Shown: positions 1 to 8,222 of the stretch, one piece after another
How positions within the stretch are numbered: position 1 is the first letter of the stretch
How the letters are laid out: every line of letters starts with the position of its first letter
NCBI GenBank assembly: GCA_028821395.1
Contig: JAPPGP010000222.1
Coordinates: 31,861 to 95,860, forward strand
Direction of reading: 5' to 3'
From: Defluviicoccus sp.
GTDB lineage: Bacteria; Pseudomonadota; Alphaproteobacteria; MPNO01
DNA: 64,000 nt
Made by a program: the position numbers and the translations under genes
Notes under the pieces: model-generated
What the model was told of the DNA's origin: nothing
Database searches by the model: none
What the model saw: the letters and a program-made list of their open reading frames with translations, nothing else

Positions 1-1020
1 GCCGATCCCGGCCCCTACATCGCTGCCGGCATGGCGATCGTCAAGGACCCCGACACCGGCATCCGCAACATGTCGATCCACCGCATGCAGGTGCTCGGCC
101 CCGACCGGACGGGCTACCTGATCTGCCCGCGCCAGGCGCTCAGGATCTACCAGAAATACCAGGCCCGAAACGAGCCGATGCCGGTGGCGGTCGCGGTGGG
201 GGCGCACCCGGCGATCTATTTCGCGTCCTCCTACACCGCGCCCTACGGTACGGACGAGCTCACCGTCGCGGGCGCACTCCTCGGCGAGCCGGTCCGCATG
301 GTGCGCTGCGAGAGTGTCGATCTGGAGGTGCCGGCCGACGCGGAGCTGGTTCTGGAAGGCGAGATCCCGCCCGACGAGACCACGCCCGAGGGGCCGTTCG
401 GCGAGGGGTCGGGCGGCTATGCGATGGAGGGGCGCACCCAGATCTTCAAGGTGGGGGCGCTGACGCGCCGCGCCGACCCGATCTTCTATGCCATGCAGTG
501 CGGCGCGCCGATGACCGACACCCAGGCGCTGGTCGCCAGCGCCATCGACATGCTGCTGTGGCAGCATCTGGAGCGCGTCGAGGGCGGGCTCGACCTGCTC
601 GACCTGCGCTGCCTCGGGATCGCCGGGCTGATGGCGGTGGTGGTGAAGCTGAGGCCGCGGGTGGAAGGCCAGGCGAAGACCGCCCTGATGGCGACGCTCT
701 CGGGTCCGCAGATGCACCCCAAGCTCGCCATCGCGGTCGACGAGGACATCGACTGCACCGATCTGCGGCAGATCTTCTGGTCACTGACCACCCGGGTCGA
801 CGCCGGGCGCGACATCGTGAAGATCCCCAACGCGCGGACCTGGTCGCTCGACAACATATCCGACATCGTGCCGGGCCAGAGCCCGATGTACCGGATCGGC
901 ACCAAATGGCTGATCGACGCGACGCGCCCGGTCGGCGCCGCTTCGTCGGTCCGCGAGCGTTTCGAGCCGGCGATGCCGCTCAACCTGGACAAGGTCGACC
1001 TGGCGGATTTCCTGCCCTGA
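1..1020 (+). CDS. UbiD-family prFMN-dependent decarboxylase (5' truncated)
   Basis: The frame is open to the first base, so the N-terminal part of the protein lies outside the window; 339 residues are visible. UbiD-family enzymes use prenylated FMN to decarboxylate (or carboxylate) aromatic and unsaturated acids in the cytoplasm. The hallmark seen here is the EGPFGEGSGGY stretch, the family's E-G-P-F-G-E loop near the active site, preceded by a GAHPAIYFAS segment and a Y-G-x-DE-L helix typical of the family. The C-terminus ends in a plain LADFLP tail. The downstream dehydrogenase starts 14 bases after the stop, suggesting co-transcription. Substrate is not predictable; an aromatic acid fits the neighbourhood. 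Confidence 0.85.
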   Translation, partial: ADPGPYIAAGMAIVKDPDTGIRNMSIHRMQVLGPDRTGYLICPRQALRIYQKYQARNEPMPVAVAVGAHPAIYFASSYTAPYGTDELTVAGALLGEPVRMVRCESVDLEVPADAELVLEGEIPPDETTPEGPFGEGSGGYAMEGRTQIFKVGALTRRADPIFYAMQCGAPMTDTQALVASAIDMLLWQHLERVEGGLDLLDLRCLGIAGLMAVVVKLRPRVEGQAKTALMATLSGPQMHPKLAIAVDEDIDCTDLRQIFWSLTTRVDAGRDIVKIPNARTWSLDNISDIVPGQSPMYRIGTKWLIDATRPVGAASSVRERFEPAMPLNLDKVDLADFLP

Positions 1021-1034
1021 CCGAGGAGAGATAG

Positions 1035-2018
1035 ATGCGCGCGGCGGTGATTGTCGAAGACGGCGGAAGGCGGCGGCTGGAGGTCGCGGGCGACCTGCCC
1101 GAACCGTCGCCCGGCGAGGGCGAGCTCCTGGTGCGGGTGGGGGCGGCGGGGCTCAACCGCGCCGATCTGGCGATGCCGCTCAGGCACCGCCACGGCGCCG
1201 GCGCTTCGGGCCCGGCGATCGCCGGCAACGAGTTCGCCGGCACGGTTGCGGCCCTCGGCCCGGGCGCCGACCGGTTCTCGGCGGGCGACCGGGTGATGGG
1301 GTTCGGCGCCTCCGCCTTCGCCGAGCTGACCACGGTCGACCAGCGCCACGTCTTCCCGGTACCGGACGGCATGGCGTGGGAGAGCGCGGCGGCTTTCCCC
1401 GTCGCGGTCGAGACCATGCACGATGCCATCGTCACCAACGGCAGGCTCGCGGCGGGCGAGAGCGTGCTGTTCCTCGGCGCCGGGTCGGGCGTCGGCATCG
1501 TCGGCATGCAGATCGCCAAGACGAAGGGGGCGTCCTCGGTGCTCGGCGCCTCGCGCTCGCGCGACCGGCTGGAACGCCTGACCGCGTTCGGCATGGACGA
1601 AGGGATCGACGTTTCCGACCCCCTCTGGCCCGACCGGGTGCGCGCCGCGACGGGTGGCAAGGGCGTCGATCTGATCGTCGACATGGTGTCGGGCCCGGCC
1701 GTGAACGCCAGCATGAAGGCGGCGGCGGTTCGCGGCCGGATCGTCAATGTCGGGCGGCTCGGCGGGATGACGGGGGAGTTCGACTTCGACCTGCACGCGC
1801 TCAAGCGGATCGACTATATCGGCGTGACCTTCCGCACGCGCTCGGACGACGAGATCGCCGCCATCGTCGGGCGCGCCTGGGCCGATCTTGGCCCGTCGAT
1901 CGAGGGTGGGAAGATCGAGCTTCCGCTGCACCCCGCCTTTCCGCTCGAGCGGGTGGCCGACGCCTATGCCGAGATGCGCCGCGATTCCCATCTGGGCAAG
2001 ATCGCGATCGTGCCCTGA
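1035..2018 (+). CDS. Zinc-independent MDR / quinone-oxidoreductase-type dehydrogenase
   Basis: A 327-residue medium-chain dehydrogenase/reductase. The N-terminal GroES-like half has GNEFAGTV (residues 64-71), and the Rossmann half has the nucleotide motif GAGSGVG (148-154). The GHE and cysteine zinc ligands of alcohol dehydrogenases are absent, so it resembles NADPH:quinone reductases (QOR, enoyl reductase type) that reduce a C=C bond or a quinone. A GAGGAGAG ribosome site lies 6-13 bases before the ATG, and the gene directly follows the UbiD-type decarboxylase, so it may act on the decarboxylated product. Exact substrate unknown. Confidence 0.8.
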   Translation: MRAAVIVEDGGRRRLEVAGDLPEPSPGEGELLVRVGAAGLNRADLAMPLRHRHGAGASGPAIAGNEFAGTVAALGPGADRFSAGDRVMGFGASAFAELTTVDQRHVFPVPDGMAWESAAAFPVAVETMHDAIVTNGRLAAGESVLFLGAGSGVGIVGMQIAKTKGASSVLGASRSRDRLERLTAFGMDEGIDVSDPLWPDRVRAATGGKGVDLIVDMVSGPAVNASMKAAAVRGRIVNVGRLGGMTGEFDFDLHALKRIDYIGVTFRTRSDDEIAAIVGRAWADLGPSIEGGKIELPLHPAFPLERVADAYAEMRRDSHLGKIAIVP

Positions 2019-2032
2019 GCGCCGCTTGCCCG

Positions 2033-2818
2033 ATGGAACGCGATCCCGACGCGCGCGCGCTCTTCGTCACCGCCGCCGGCACGGAAATCGGCAAAACGCT
2101 GGTGACCGCAGCCCTGGTCCATCAGCTCCGCGAGGCGGGACGTCCGGTGCGCGCGCTGAAGCCGGTGATCAGCGGGCTCGACGAGGTCTCGCCCGCGGAC
2201 TCGGACTCGGGCCGGCTGCTCGCCGCGCTCGGCCGCCCGGTCAATGCGGACGGGATTGCCAAGGTCTCGCCGTGGCGCTTCGGAGCGCCGCTCTCCCCCC
2301 ACATGGCCGCCGCGGCGGAAGGGCGGGAGATAGACTTCGACGCCCTGGTCGCGTTCTGCCAGGCCGAGGCCGACGCGTGTGCCGCGGCCGGCGAGACCCT
2401 GCTGATCGAGGGGGTGGGCGGCGCGATGGTGCCGGTGACGACGCGCAAGACCGTGCTCGACTGGATCGCCGCGCTGGGCCTTCCCGCGGTCCTCGTCGGC
2501 GGCAGCTATCTCGGGGCGCTCAGCCATACGCTCACCGCCGCGCGCGCCCTGGAATGCGAGGGCATCGCCATCGCGGCGGCGGTGATCGGCGAGTCGGGAG
2601 AAAACGATGTGGGCCTCGCGCCGACCGTGGAGACGCTGCGCGGATTTCTGCCGACGACGCCCGTCGTGGCGCTGCCGCGCATTCGCGCGGCCGGCGCGGT
2701 GTGGCGGGCTGCGCCCCCTCTACTCGGCCCCATCCTGCCCGGGCAATCGGAAACCGGCTCGCTTACCGCGGGCGATTTCCGAGCTTCCCGCAAACCTTCG
2801 CACCATGCCGGGGGGTGA
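2033..2818 (+). CDS. bioD: Dethiobiotin synthetase
   Basis: A 261-residue P-loop protein that should convert 7,8-diaminopelargonate, CO2 and ATP into dethiobiotin. Visible features are the Walker A GTEIGKT at residues 16-22, the ALKPVISG strand with the conserved lysine at 43, and EGVGG at 126-130, all typical of BioD. The frame stays open far upstream, but the ATG at 2033, 14 bases after the previous stop, gives a protein of family length. No bioA, bioB or bioF is in the window, so it is isolated from the rest of the biotin pathway and travels with the decarboxylase/dehydrogenase genes. Confidence 0.85.
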   Translation: MERDPDARALFVTAAGTEIGKTLVTAALVHQLREAGRPVRALKPVISGLDEVSPADSDSGRLLAALGRPVNADGIAKVSPWRFGAPLSPHMAAAAEGREIDFDALVAFCQAEADACAAAGETLLIEGVGGAMVPVTTRKTVLDWIAALGLPAVLVGGSYLGALSHTLTAARALECEGIAIAAAVIGESGENDVGLAPTVETLRGFLPTTPVVALPRIRAAGAVWRAAPPLLGPILPGQSETGSLTAGDFRASRKPSHHAGG

Positions 2819-2876
2819 CTTCGACAGCCATGAGTCTATGCTGGGTCGCAAGGCGACATGAAAACGGGAGGTACCG

Positions 2877-3881
2877 ATGAAGAGGGTTCTTACGGTTCTG
2901 GCGGCGGGCGCCGTTTGGCTGGCCGTCGCGCCGGGTGCACTGGCTGCTTGCGGGTCGGTGGTGATCGCGAACATGAACTGGGCCTCGGCCGAGCTGATGG
3001 CCAATGTGGACAAGATCGTCCTCGAGAAGGGCTATGGCTGCGACGCCTCGCTGGTCCCGGGCGACACCATGCCGACCTTCACCTCGATGAACGAGAAGGG
3101 CGCGCCCGATGTCGCGCCCGAGCTCTGGATCAACGCGGTTCGCAACCCGCTCGCCATGGCGACCAAGGAAGGGCGGCTGCATTCGGTGAACGACGGGCCG
3201 ATCACCGGGCTCGGCGAGGGCTGGTGGGTTTCACCGCACACGGCGAAGAAATACCCGGAGCTGAAGACGGTGCTCGACATCCTGAAGCGCCCCGACCTGT
3301 TCCCCTACCAGGAGGACAAGTCGAAGGGGGCGTTCGTCGGCTGCCCGGCCGGCTGGGGCTGCCAGTTGACCAACGCCAATCTGTTCCGGGCCTTCAAGAT
3401 GAAGGAAATGGGCTGGGTGCTGGTCGATCCCGGTTCCGCCGCGGGTCTCGACGGCTCGATGGCCAAGGCGGTGGAGCGGGGCCAGAACTGGTTCGGCTAT
3501 TACTGGTCGCCGACTGCGCTCGTCGGCAAGCTCGGCATCGTGAAGGTGCCGTTCGGGGTGCCGTTCGTCGGCAGCGAGCACTGGGACGGCTGCATCGTCA
3601 AGCCGGAACAGGAATGCGCGGACCCGAAACCCTCGGCCTGGACCGAATCCGAAGTGCATACCGTGGTCAGCGACAAGTTCATGAAGAGCGGCGGCGTGGC
3701 GCTCGACTATCTGAAGAAGCGCGTTTTCCCCGGCGACATCATGAACGCCATGCTGGCCTACATGCAGGACAACCAGGCGAGCGGCGAAGACGCGGCGGTG
3801 GAGTTCCTGCGCAGGCACGAGGGCATCTGGACCGGATGGGTTTCGCCGGAAGCCGCGGCCAAGGTGAAGGCCTCGCTGTAG
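2877..3881 (+). CDS. Glycine-betaine/proline-type ABC importer, substrate-binding protein
   Basis: A 334-residue periplasmic binding protein of the ProX/OpuAC (OpuAC domain) family. A signal peptide occupies residues 1-23 with an ALA cleavage site, and the mature protein begins ACGSVVIANMNWASAE, the usual first strand of this family with its aromatic residue. Cysteine pairs (FVGCPAGWGC and DGCIVKPEQEC) suggest disulfides. A GGGAGGT ribosome site precedes the ATG. It is followed by the matching permease and ATPase genes, so it supplies the ligand to that importer. The ligand is likely a quaternary amine or a related osmolyte/nutrient; the trimethylammonium cage was not verified. Confidence 0.88.
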   Translation: MKRVLTVLAAGAVWLAVAPGALAACGSVVIANMNWASAELMANVDKIVLEKGYGCDASLVPGDTMPTFTSMNEKGAPDVAPELWINAVRNPLAMATKEGRLHSVNDGPITGLGEGWWVSPHTAKKYPELKTVLDILKRPDLFPYQEDKSKGAFVGCPAGWGCQLTNANLFRAFKMKEMGWVLVDPGSAAGLDGSMAKAVERGQNWFGYYWSPTALVGKLGIVKVPFGVPFVGSEHWDGCIVKPEQECADPKPSAWTESEVHTVVSDKFMKSGGVALDYLKKRVFPGDIMNAMLAYMQDNQASGEDAAVEFLRRHEGIWTGWVSPEAAAKVKASL

Positions 3882-3896
3882 GTCCCGGCCTGTCGA

Positions 3897-3928
3897 GGGT
3901 CCGCTGACCGCCGGTTGTCGGCGGACCC
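3897..3928. other. Intercistronic hairpin after the ProX-type gene
   Basis: GGGTCCGC (3897-3904) pairs perfectly with GCGGACCC (3921-3928), and an alternative inner CCGCCG/CGGCGG stem lies between them. There is no T-run, so it is more likely an mRNA 3'-end stabiliser or partial attenuator between the binding-protein gene and the permease gene than a full terminator. Function is inferred. Confidence 0.5.
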
Positions 3929-3955
3929 GGCGGCACCGCGCCAGGGTTTCCGGCC

Positions 3956-4846
3956 GTGGAACTGTTCGACAAATTCCCCACGCTCGGGGACCAGGAGCTT
4001 CGCGACCTCAAGAAGGCCATAGACCGCGGCTTTCGCGACTTCTCCCGCAGCCACGGGGAAGCGATCGAGAATTCCTTCGATCCGCTGCTCCAGTTCCTGG
4101 TCTGGTTCGAGAGACTGTTGCAGACCAGCCCGTGGCCGCTGGTCATCCTGGCCATCGCCGTTTTCGCCTGGCTCGGCGCCCGGAACTGGCCGGTGGTGGG
4201 CGGGACGGTCGCCGCATTTCTCGCCATCGGCTATCTCGGCATGTGGCAGGACACCATGGCGACGCTCGCCATCGTGTCCGTCGCCACGCTGATCTGCATC
4301 GCGGTGGGGATTCCGATCGGCATCGCGATGGCGCGCTCCGACCGCGTCCAGGCGGCGATCACCCCGCTGCTCGACGTGATGCAGACCATCCCGAGCTTCG
4401 TCTACCTGATCCCCGTCGTAATGCTTCTCGGCATCGGGAAGGTCCCCGGGCTCATAGCGGTCTGCATCTATGCCCTGCCGCCGATCGTGCGGCTGACCAA
4501 TCTCGGAATTCGCCTGGTCGACAGGGAGGTGCTGGAAGCCGCCGATGCGTTCGGGGCCAGCTACACCCAGAAACTGTTCGGCGTGCAGATCCCGCTCGCC
4601 CTGCCCAACATCTTCGCCGGCGTGAACCAGACCATCATGATGTCGCTCGCCATGGTCGTGATCGCGTCCATGATCGGGGTCAAGGGGCTGGGCGTTCCCG
4701 TGCTGAGGGCGATCTCAAACCAGTATCTCGCGCTCGGGCTGATGAACGGCCTCGCCATCGTCGTGCTGGCGATCATCTTCGACCGGATCTCGCAGGGATT
4801 CGGCAAGAACCTGCAAAAGCACCGGAGGGATGAGCACCAACGCTGA
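3956..4846 (+). CDS. Glycine-betaine/proline-type ABC importer, permease
   Basis: A 296-residue inner-membrane permease of the ProW family with a GTG start. A roughly 40-residue hydrophilic N-terminus is followed by about six to seven membrane segments. The cytoplasmic EAA loop reads EAADAFGAS, followed by a long family-like stretch ending in KGLG, which docks on the ATPase. The gene overlaps the ATPase gene by 17 bases, implying translational coupling. The 74-base gap from the binding-protein gene carries a hairpin that may lower permease expression relative to the binding protein. Confidence 0.88.
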   Translation: MELFDKFPTLGDQELRDLKKAIDRGFRDFSRSHGEAIENSFDPLLQFLVWFERLLQTSPWPLVILAIAVFAWLGARNWPVVGGTVAAFLAIGYLGMWQDTMATLAIVSVATLICIAVGIPIGIAMARSDRVQAAITPLLDVMQTIPSFVYLIPVVMLLGIGKVPGLIAVCIYALPPIVRLTNLGIRLVDREVLEAADAFGASYTQKLFGVQIPLALPNIFAGVNQTIMMSLAMVVIASMIGVKGLGVPVLRAISNQYLALGLMNGLAIVVLAIIFDRISQGFGKNLQKHRRDEHQR

Positions 4847-5855
4847 CATCAAGGTCGCAATCAGGGACCTCTACAAGATCTTCGGATCCGACGCGGCCGC
4901 CATGACGGAGCATGTCCGCGCGGGGATGTCGAAGGACGACCTGCTGGAGCGGCACGGCCACGTGCTCGGCCTCAAGGACATCAACCTCGACGTCGAGGCG
5001 CGTCACATCCAGGTGGTAATGGGGCTGTCGGGGTCGGGCAAGTCGACCCTGATCCGCCACATCAACCGGCTCATCGAGCCGACCGCGGGCGAGGTGCTGG
5101 TCGACGGCGAGGACGTGCTCGGCATGAGCCAGCAGGAGCTGCGGGCGTTCCGGCGCGCGAAGGCGTCGATGGTGTTCCAGCGCTTCGCGCTGTTGCCCCA
5201 CCGGACCGTCGTCGACAACGTCGCCTACGGTCTCCACATTCAGGGGGTCGACAAGGCGGAGGTCGCCGAACGCAGCCAGCGCTGGATCGACCGGGTCGGG
5301 CTCAGCGGCTACGAGGAGTACTACACCGCGCAGCTCTCGGGCGGCATGCAGCAGCGGGTGGGGCTGGCGCGGGCGCTCGCCACCGACGCCGAGATCCTGC
5401 TCATGGACGAGCCGTTCTCGGCGCTCGACCCGCTGATCCGCACCGACATGCAGGACATCCTGCTCGACCTCCAGACCGAGCTGCACAAGACCATCGTGTT
5501 CATCACCCACGACCTCGAAGAGGCGCTCCGGCTGGGCAACAACATCGCCATCCTGCGCGACGGCGAGGCGGTGCAGATCGGCACCCCGCAGGACATCGTC
5601 CTGCGCCCGGCCGACGACTACGTCGCCGACTTCATCAAGGACATCAACCGCGGCCGGGTGATCGAGGTCGCCTCGATCATGGACGCCGGGCCGGCGAACG
5701 GCGCGCCGCAGATCGACGCCGCGACGGTGCTCGACGACGCCCTGCAATCGCTGATCGGCAGCGGGGCGGAGGTCGCGGCGGTCACCCGGGACGGAGAGCC
5801 GGTCGGCTCGGTCCGCCTGGAACGCATCGCCACCGCCCTCGCGCGGCCGGATTGA
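4830..5855 (+). CDS. Glycine-betaine/proline-type ABC importer, ATPase
   Basis: A 341-residue ABC ATPase of the ProV/OpuAA type. The Walker A is GLSGSGKS (residues 65-72), the signature LSGGMQQ (169-175), the Walker B ILLMDEP (189-195) and the H-loop histidine is 227. The extended N-terminus (residues 10-48, with GMSKDDLLERHG) is characteristic of ProV-type subunits. The C-terminal 65 residues contain only about one CBS-like half (ending AVTRDGEPVGSVRLERI), so any CBS-based osmosensing module is shortened. It energises the permease encoded by the overlapping upstream gene. Confidence 0.88.
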   Translation: MSTNADIKVAIRDLYKIFGSDAAAMTEHVRAGMSKDDLLERHGHVLGLKDINLDVEARHIQVVMGLSGSGKSTLIRHINRLIEPTAGEVLVDGEDVLGMSQQELRAFRRAKASMVFQRFALLPHRTVVDNVAYGLHIQGVDKAEVAERSQRWIDRVGLSGYEEYYTAQLSGGMQQRVGLARALATDAEILLMDEPFSALDPLIRTDMQDILLDLQTELHKTIVFITHDLEEALRLGNNIAILRDGEAVQIGTPQDIVLRPADDYVADFIKDINRGRVIEVASIMDAGPANGAPQIDAATVLDDALQSLIGSGAEVAAVTRDGEPVGSVRLERIATALARPD

Positions 5856-5867
5856 GGGGTCGCGGCG

Positions 5868-6071
5868 TCAGCCGCCAGGGCCGAGCCGCAATTTCGAAAG
5901 ATCGCCTTTCCAGCCGGAGCCCCGGAGCCGCCTCGCCTCGGCGATGCCGAACGGCTCCGCGGCAAGCCTCCGAAGCGCGAAATTGACCGCGTCCCGCCTG
6001 GTCGCCAGGCGGAACCGGCGCATGACCTCGGCACAGGCTTCGTCGTCGATATCGATGTCGATGCGTGTCAT
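5868..6071 (-). CDS. VapB-like type II antitoxin (orphan)
   Basis: A 67-residue protein starting MTRIDIDIDDE with RRDAVNFALRRLA after it, the N-terminal ribbon-helix-helix pattern of VapB2-type antitoxins. The frame could start 14 residues earlier, but the ATG at 6071 begins exactly at the conserved strand. No PIN-domain VapC gene follows: the next gene downstream is the convergent ATPase of the betaine importer, 12 bases away. It is therefore an orphan antitoxin or a stand-alone small DNA-binding protein. An operator-like triple repeat lies upstream at 6245-6290. Confidence 0.65.
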   Translation of the reverse strand: MTRIDIDIDDEACAEVMRRFRLATRRDAVNFALRRLAAEPFGIAEARRLRGSGWKGDLSKLRLGPGG

Positions 6072-6244
6072 GCGCGTCGAATACACCTTCCGGCGAAAGC
6101 AGGACAACAGCAAATTGGCACGTGCCGGGCGTGCGCGAATACGAACGAGAGTTCTTCAAGATCGATGTAACAAACGCATCGGCCCGCGTTCCCAGGATAT
6201 CCGGGAGCCGTCATGTTGGGCGGGTCGGCCGAGGCCGCTCCTTT

Positions 6245-6290
6245 GTTGCGCGTAGGCTCCTATGCGCAACATAGACCGTCTACGCGCAAC
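6245..6290. promoter_or_regulatory. Triple operator-like half-sites
   Basis: Three copies of an 11-base element occur within 46 bases: GTTGCGCGTAG at 6245-6255, CTATGCGCAAC at 6260-6270 and CTACGCGCAAC at 6280-6290. The first and third are perfect inverted complements, and the second differs from the third by one base. The spacing suggests a transcription-factor operator with one palindrome and an extra half-site. On the minus strand it lies about 175 bases upstream of the VapB-like gene and about 20 bases after the stop of the TRAP permease gene, so it could also fold as a weak hairpin in that transcript. The regulator is unknown. Confidence 0.45.
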
Positions 6291-6309
6291 CAAACGGGCA
6301 ATCCGCCGG

Positions 6310-7638
6310 TCAACCCACCATCAGCCCCGGCAGGTAAAGTGCGAGCCCGGGGAACAGGATCAGCAGCACCAGCACGATCAGCGCGCAGCCGATATAGGGG
6401 GCGGCCGCCATCGCGACCTGCCAGAGCGTCGTCCCCCGCGGCGCGACGCCGATCATCACGAACAGCAACAGCCCGAAGGGCGGCGTGGTCAGGCTGATCT
6501 CCAGCGCCAGCAGCATCACCAGCCCGAACCAGACCAGGTCGAACTGCAGGGTCTGGGCGAGCGGGAAGAAGATCGGCACGGTGATCAGCATCATCGAGAC
6601 CTGGTCCATGAACATGCCGAGGACCAGGAGGACGCCGAACATGATCAGCAGCATGACGATCGGCGCCAGATCGACCTTGGTCGCCCATTCGATCAGCCCG
6701 GCGCTGGCGCCGGTGAAGGCGAGGAGCTGGCTGAAGGTCGACGAGGCGAGGATGATCAGCAGCACCATCGCGGTCACCCGGACCGAGCCCGCGACCGACT
6801 TGACCACCACGTCCCAGGAGAGCACCCGGTAGAGCGCGGCGAGGATGAGCACGCCGAGCGCGCCGAACCCGGCCGACTCGGTGGGCGTCGCGATGCCGAG
6901 GATGATCAGACCGATCACGCAGAACACCACGAAGCCCATCGGCAGGACGTTGATCAGGAGCGCGAGCAGCACCCGGCCGAAGGACGTCGACTCCACGACA
7001 TAGGCGGGCGCCGCGTCCTTGTCGAGCTTGACCTGGGCGTAGATCAGGATCGAGTAGAGCACCGCCAGCACCAGCCCGGGCAAAACGCCGGCGATCAGCA
7101 GCGCCCCGATATCGATCTCGGCGAGGCTCGCGAGCAGCACCGCGAGCGCCGATGGCGGGATGATCATCGCGAGCCCGCCGGTGCCGAGGATCGGCCCCAT
7201 CGACATGTGCTTCTTGTAGCCCCGGCTGGTCATCTCGGGGACCATCATCGAGCCCATCATCGCGGTGTTCGCCATGGTCGAGCCCGAGAGCGTGGCGAAG
7301 ATCGTGCCGCCGACGACCGTGATGTAGGAGAGCCGCCCCGGCAGCCGGCCGAAGCAGAGGTCGAGCGCGTCGAACACCCGGATGGCGAGCCCGGTGTGGA
7401 AGAACAATTCGCCCATGATGATGAACAGCGGCACCGGGATCAGGGCGAAGATGGTGACCGATTCCACGGCGTTGACGACGATCTGCGGCATCGCGTCGAG
7501 CCCGCCCATGTAGATCATCGCGCCGACGATGTTGGCGGTCAGGAACGCGAACGCGACCGGGATCCCGAGCAGCATGAAGACCACGACCATGCCGACCAGG
7601 AACCCGGCGATGCCGTACCACTCGCCGAGCAGCGCCAT
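6310..7638 (-). CDS. TRAP transporter large permease (DctM-type), system 1
   Basis: A 442-residue DctM-family membrane protein with about twelve hydrophobic segments. Recognisable family stretches are SGSTMANTAMMGSMMVPEM and IPPSALAVLLASLAEIDIG followed by AGVLPGLVLA, and the C-terminus LFPGLALYLPGLMVG. It forms the Na+- or H+-coupled channel subunit that accepts solute from the binding protein. The start at 7638 overlaps the stop of the small permease gene by one base (TGATG). A longer upstream frame exists but lies on top of the small permease. Likely substrates are organic acids; the adjacent enzymes suggest aromatic or keto acids. Confidence 0.9.
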   Translation of the reverse strand: MALLGEWYGIAGFLVGMVVVFMLLGIPVAFAFLTANIVGAMIYMGGLDAMPQIVVNAVESVTIFALIPVPLFIIMGELFFHTGLAIRVFDALDLCFGRLPGRLSYITVVGGTIFATLSGSTMANTAMMGSMMVPEMTSRGYKKHMSMGPILGTGGLAMIIPPSALAVLLASLAEIDIGALLIAGVLPGLVLAVLYSILIYAQVKLDKDAAPAYVVESTSFGRVLLALLINVLPMGFVVFCVIGLIILGIATPTESAGFGALGVLILAALYRVLSWDVVVKSVAGSVRVTAMVLLIILASSTFSQLLAFTGASAGLIEWATKVDLAPIVMLLIMFGVLLVLGMFMDQVSMMLITVPIFFPLAQTLQFDLVWFGLVMLLALEISLTTPPFGLLLFVMIGVAPRGTTLWQVAMAAAPYIGCALIVLVLLILFPGLALYLPGLMVG

Positions 7639-8150
7639 CAGAGCGACTCCGAGGAGCCGACCCTGCCGGTGTAGTAGGACCCGAAGCCGAGCAAATAGCG
7701 GCCGAACTCGATCGCCACCAGGGTGAAGCCGAGCGGAAACGGCAGGAACAGGATCCATTTCGGCATGTCGATCGAGCGCAGGTCGAGCTCGCCGGTCTCC
7801 AGCGTCAGCGCCAGCTCGACGAAGCCGTAATAGACGAAGAGCAGCGACAGCACGATGCAAAGCACGTAGACCGCCTTGGCCATCGCCCATCGCACCGACG
7901 GCGGCATCGCCATGGTCAGCGACTCGACGACCACGTGGCCCCTGAGGCGCACCAGCCAGGGGGCGGCCAGCATGGTCGAGAACAGGAGGCAGTATTCCGC
8001 GATCGCGCTGTACCACTGGAGCGCGTTGTAGCCCGCGGTGCGGATCGCCACGTCGGCGATGATGCCGACGAAGATCACCACCAGCATCAGCCCGGCGAGA
8101 ATGGCGAGGCCGACGATCAGCCCGTCATAGGCGCGGGATACGAGTTTCAT
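7638..8150 (-). CDS. TRAP transporter small permease (DctQ-type), system 1
   Basis: A 170-residue membrane protein with four predicted transmembrane helices, matching the DctQ family in length, gene position and the pattern LVVIFVGIIADVAIRTAGYN in the first pair. It is coupled to the large permease gene by a one-base TGATG overlap. A 72-base gap containing a long GC hairpin separates it from the upstream binding-protein gene. Confidence 0.88.
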   Translation of the reverse strand: MKLVSRAYDGLIVGLAILAGLMLVVIFVGIIADVAIRTAGYNALQWYSAIAEYCLLFSTMLAAPWLVRLRGHVVVESLTMAMPPSVRWAMAKAVYVLCIVLSLLFVYYGFVELALTLETGELDLRSIDMPKWILFLPFPLGFTLVAIEFGRYLLGFGSYYTGRVGSSESL

Positions 8151-8174
8151 CGCGGCGACGCCCGGGAAGCACCG

Positions 8175-8209
8175 CCGCGCGTTCCGGAAGCGGCTTCCGG
8201 AGCGCGCGG
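8175..8209. other. Strong intercistronic hairpin between dctP- and dctQ-type genes
   Basis: Bases 8175-8190 pair with 8193-8208 in a nearly perfect 16-bp stem (one G-U wobble) around a very short loop. No T-tract follows on the minus strand, so a stabilising or attenuating role after the binding-protein message is more likely than a full stop. The same arrangement recurs after other binding-protein genes in this window. Confidence 0.55.
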
Positions 8210-8222
8210 GCGGAGTTGCGGC

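Noticed and set aside
1376..2032. N-terminal extension of bioD overlapping the dehydrogenase gene
   Set aside because: The extension is Arg-rich, overlaps a gene with clear motifs, and the ATG at 2033 gives normal BioD length.
2819..2876. Riboswitch ahead of the glycine-betaine binding-protein gene
   Set aside because: The gap is only 58 bases and shows no aptamer-like structure; only a ribosome site is evident.
5868..6113. VapBC toxin-antitoxin pair
   Set aside because: Only the antitoxin-like gene is present; no PIN-domain frame on either side.
6262..7674. 470-codon plus-strand frame rich in Glu, Arg and His
   Set aside because: Shadow of the DctM-type permease gene on the other strand.
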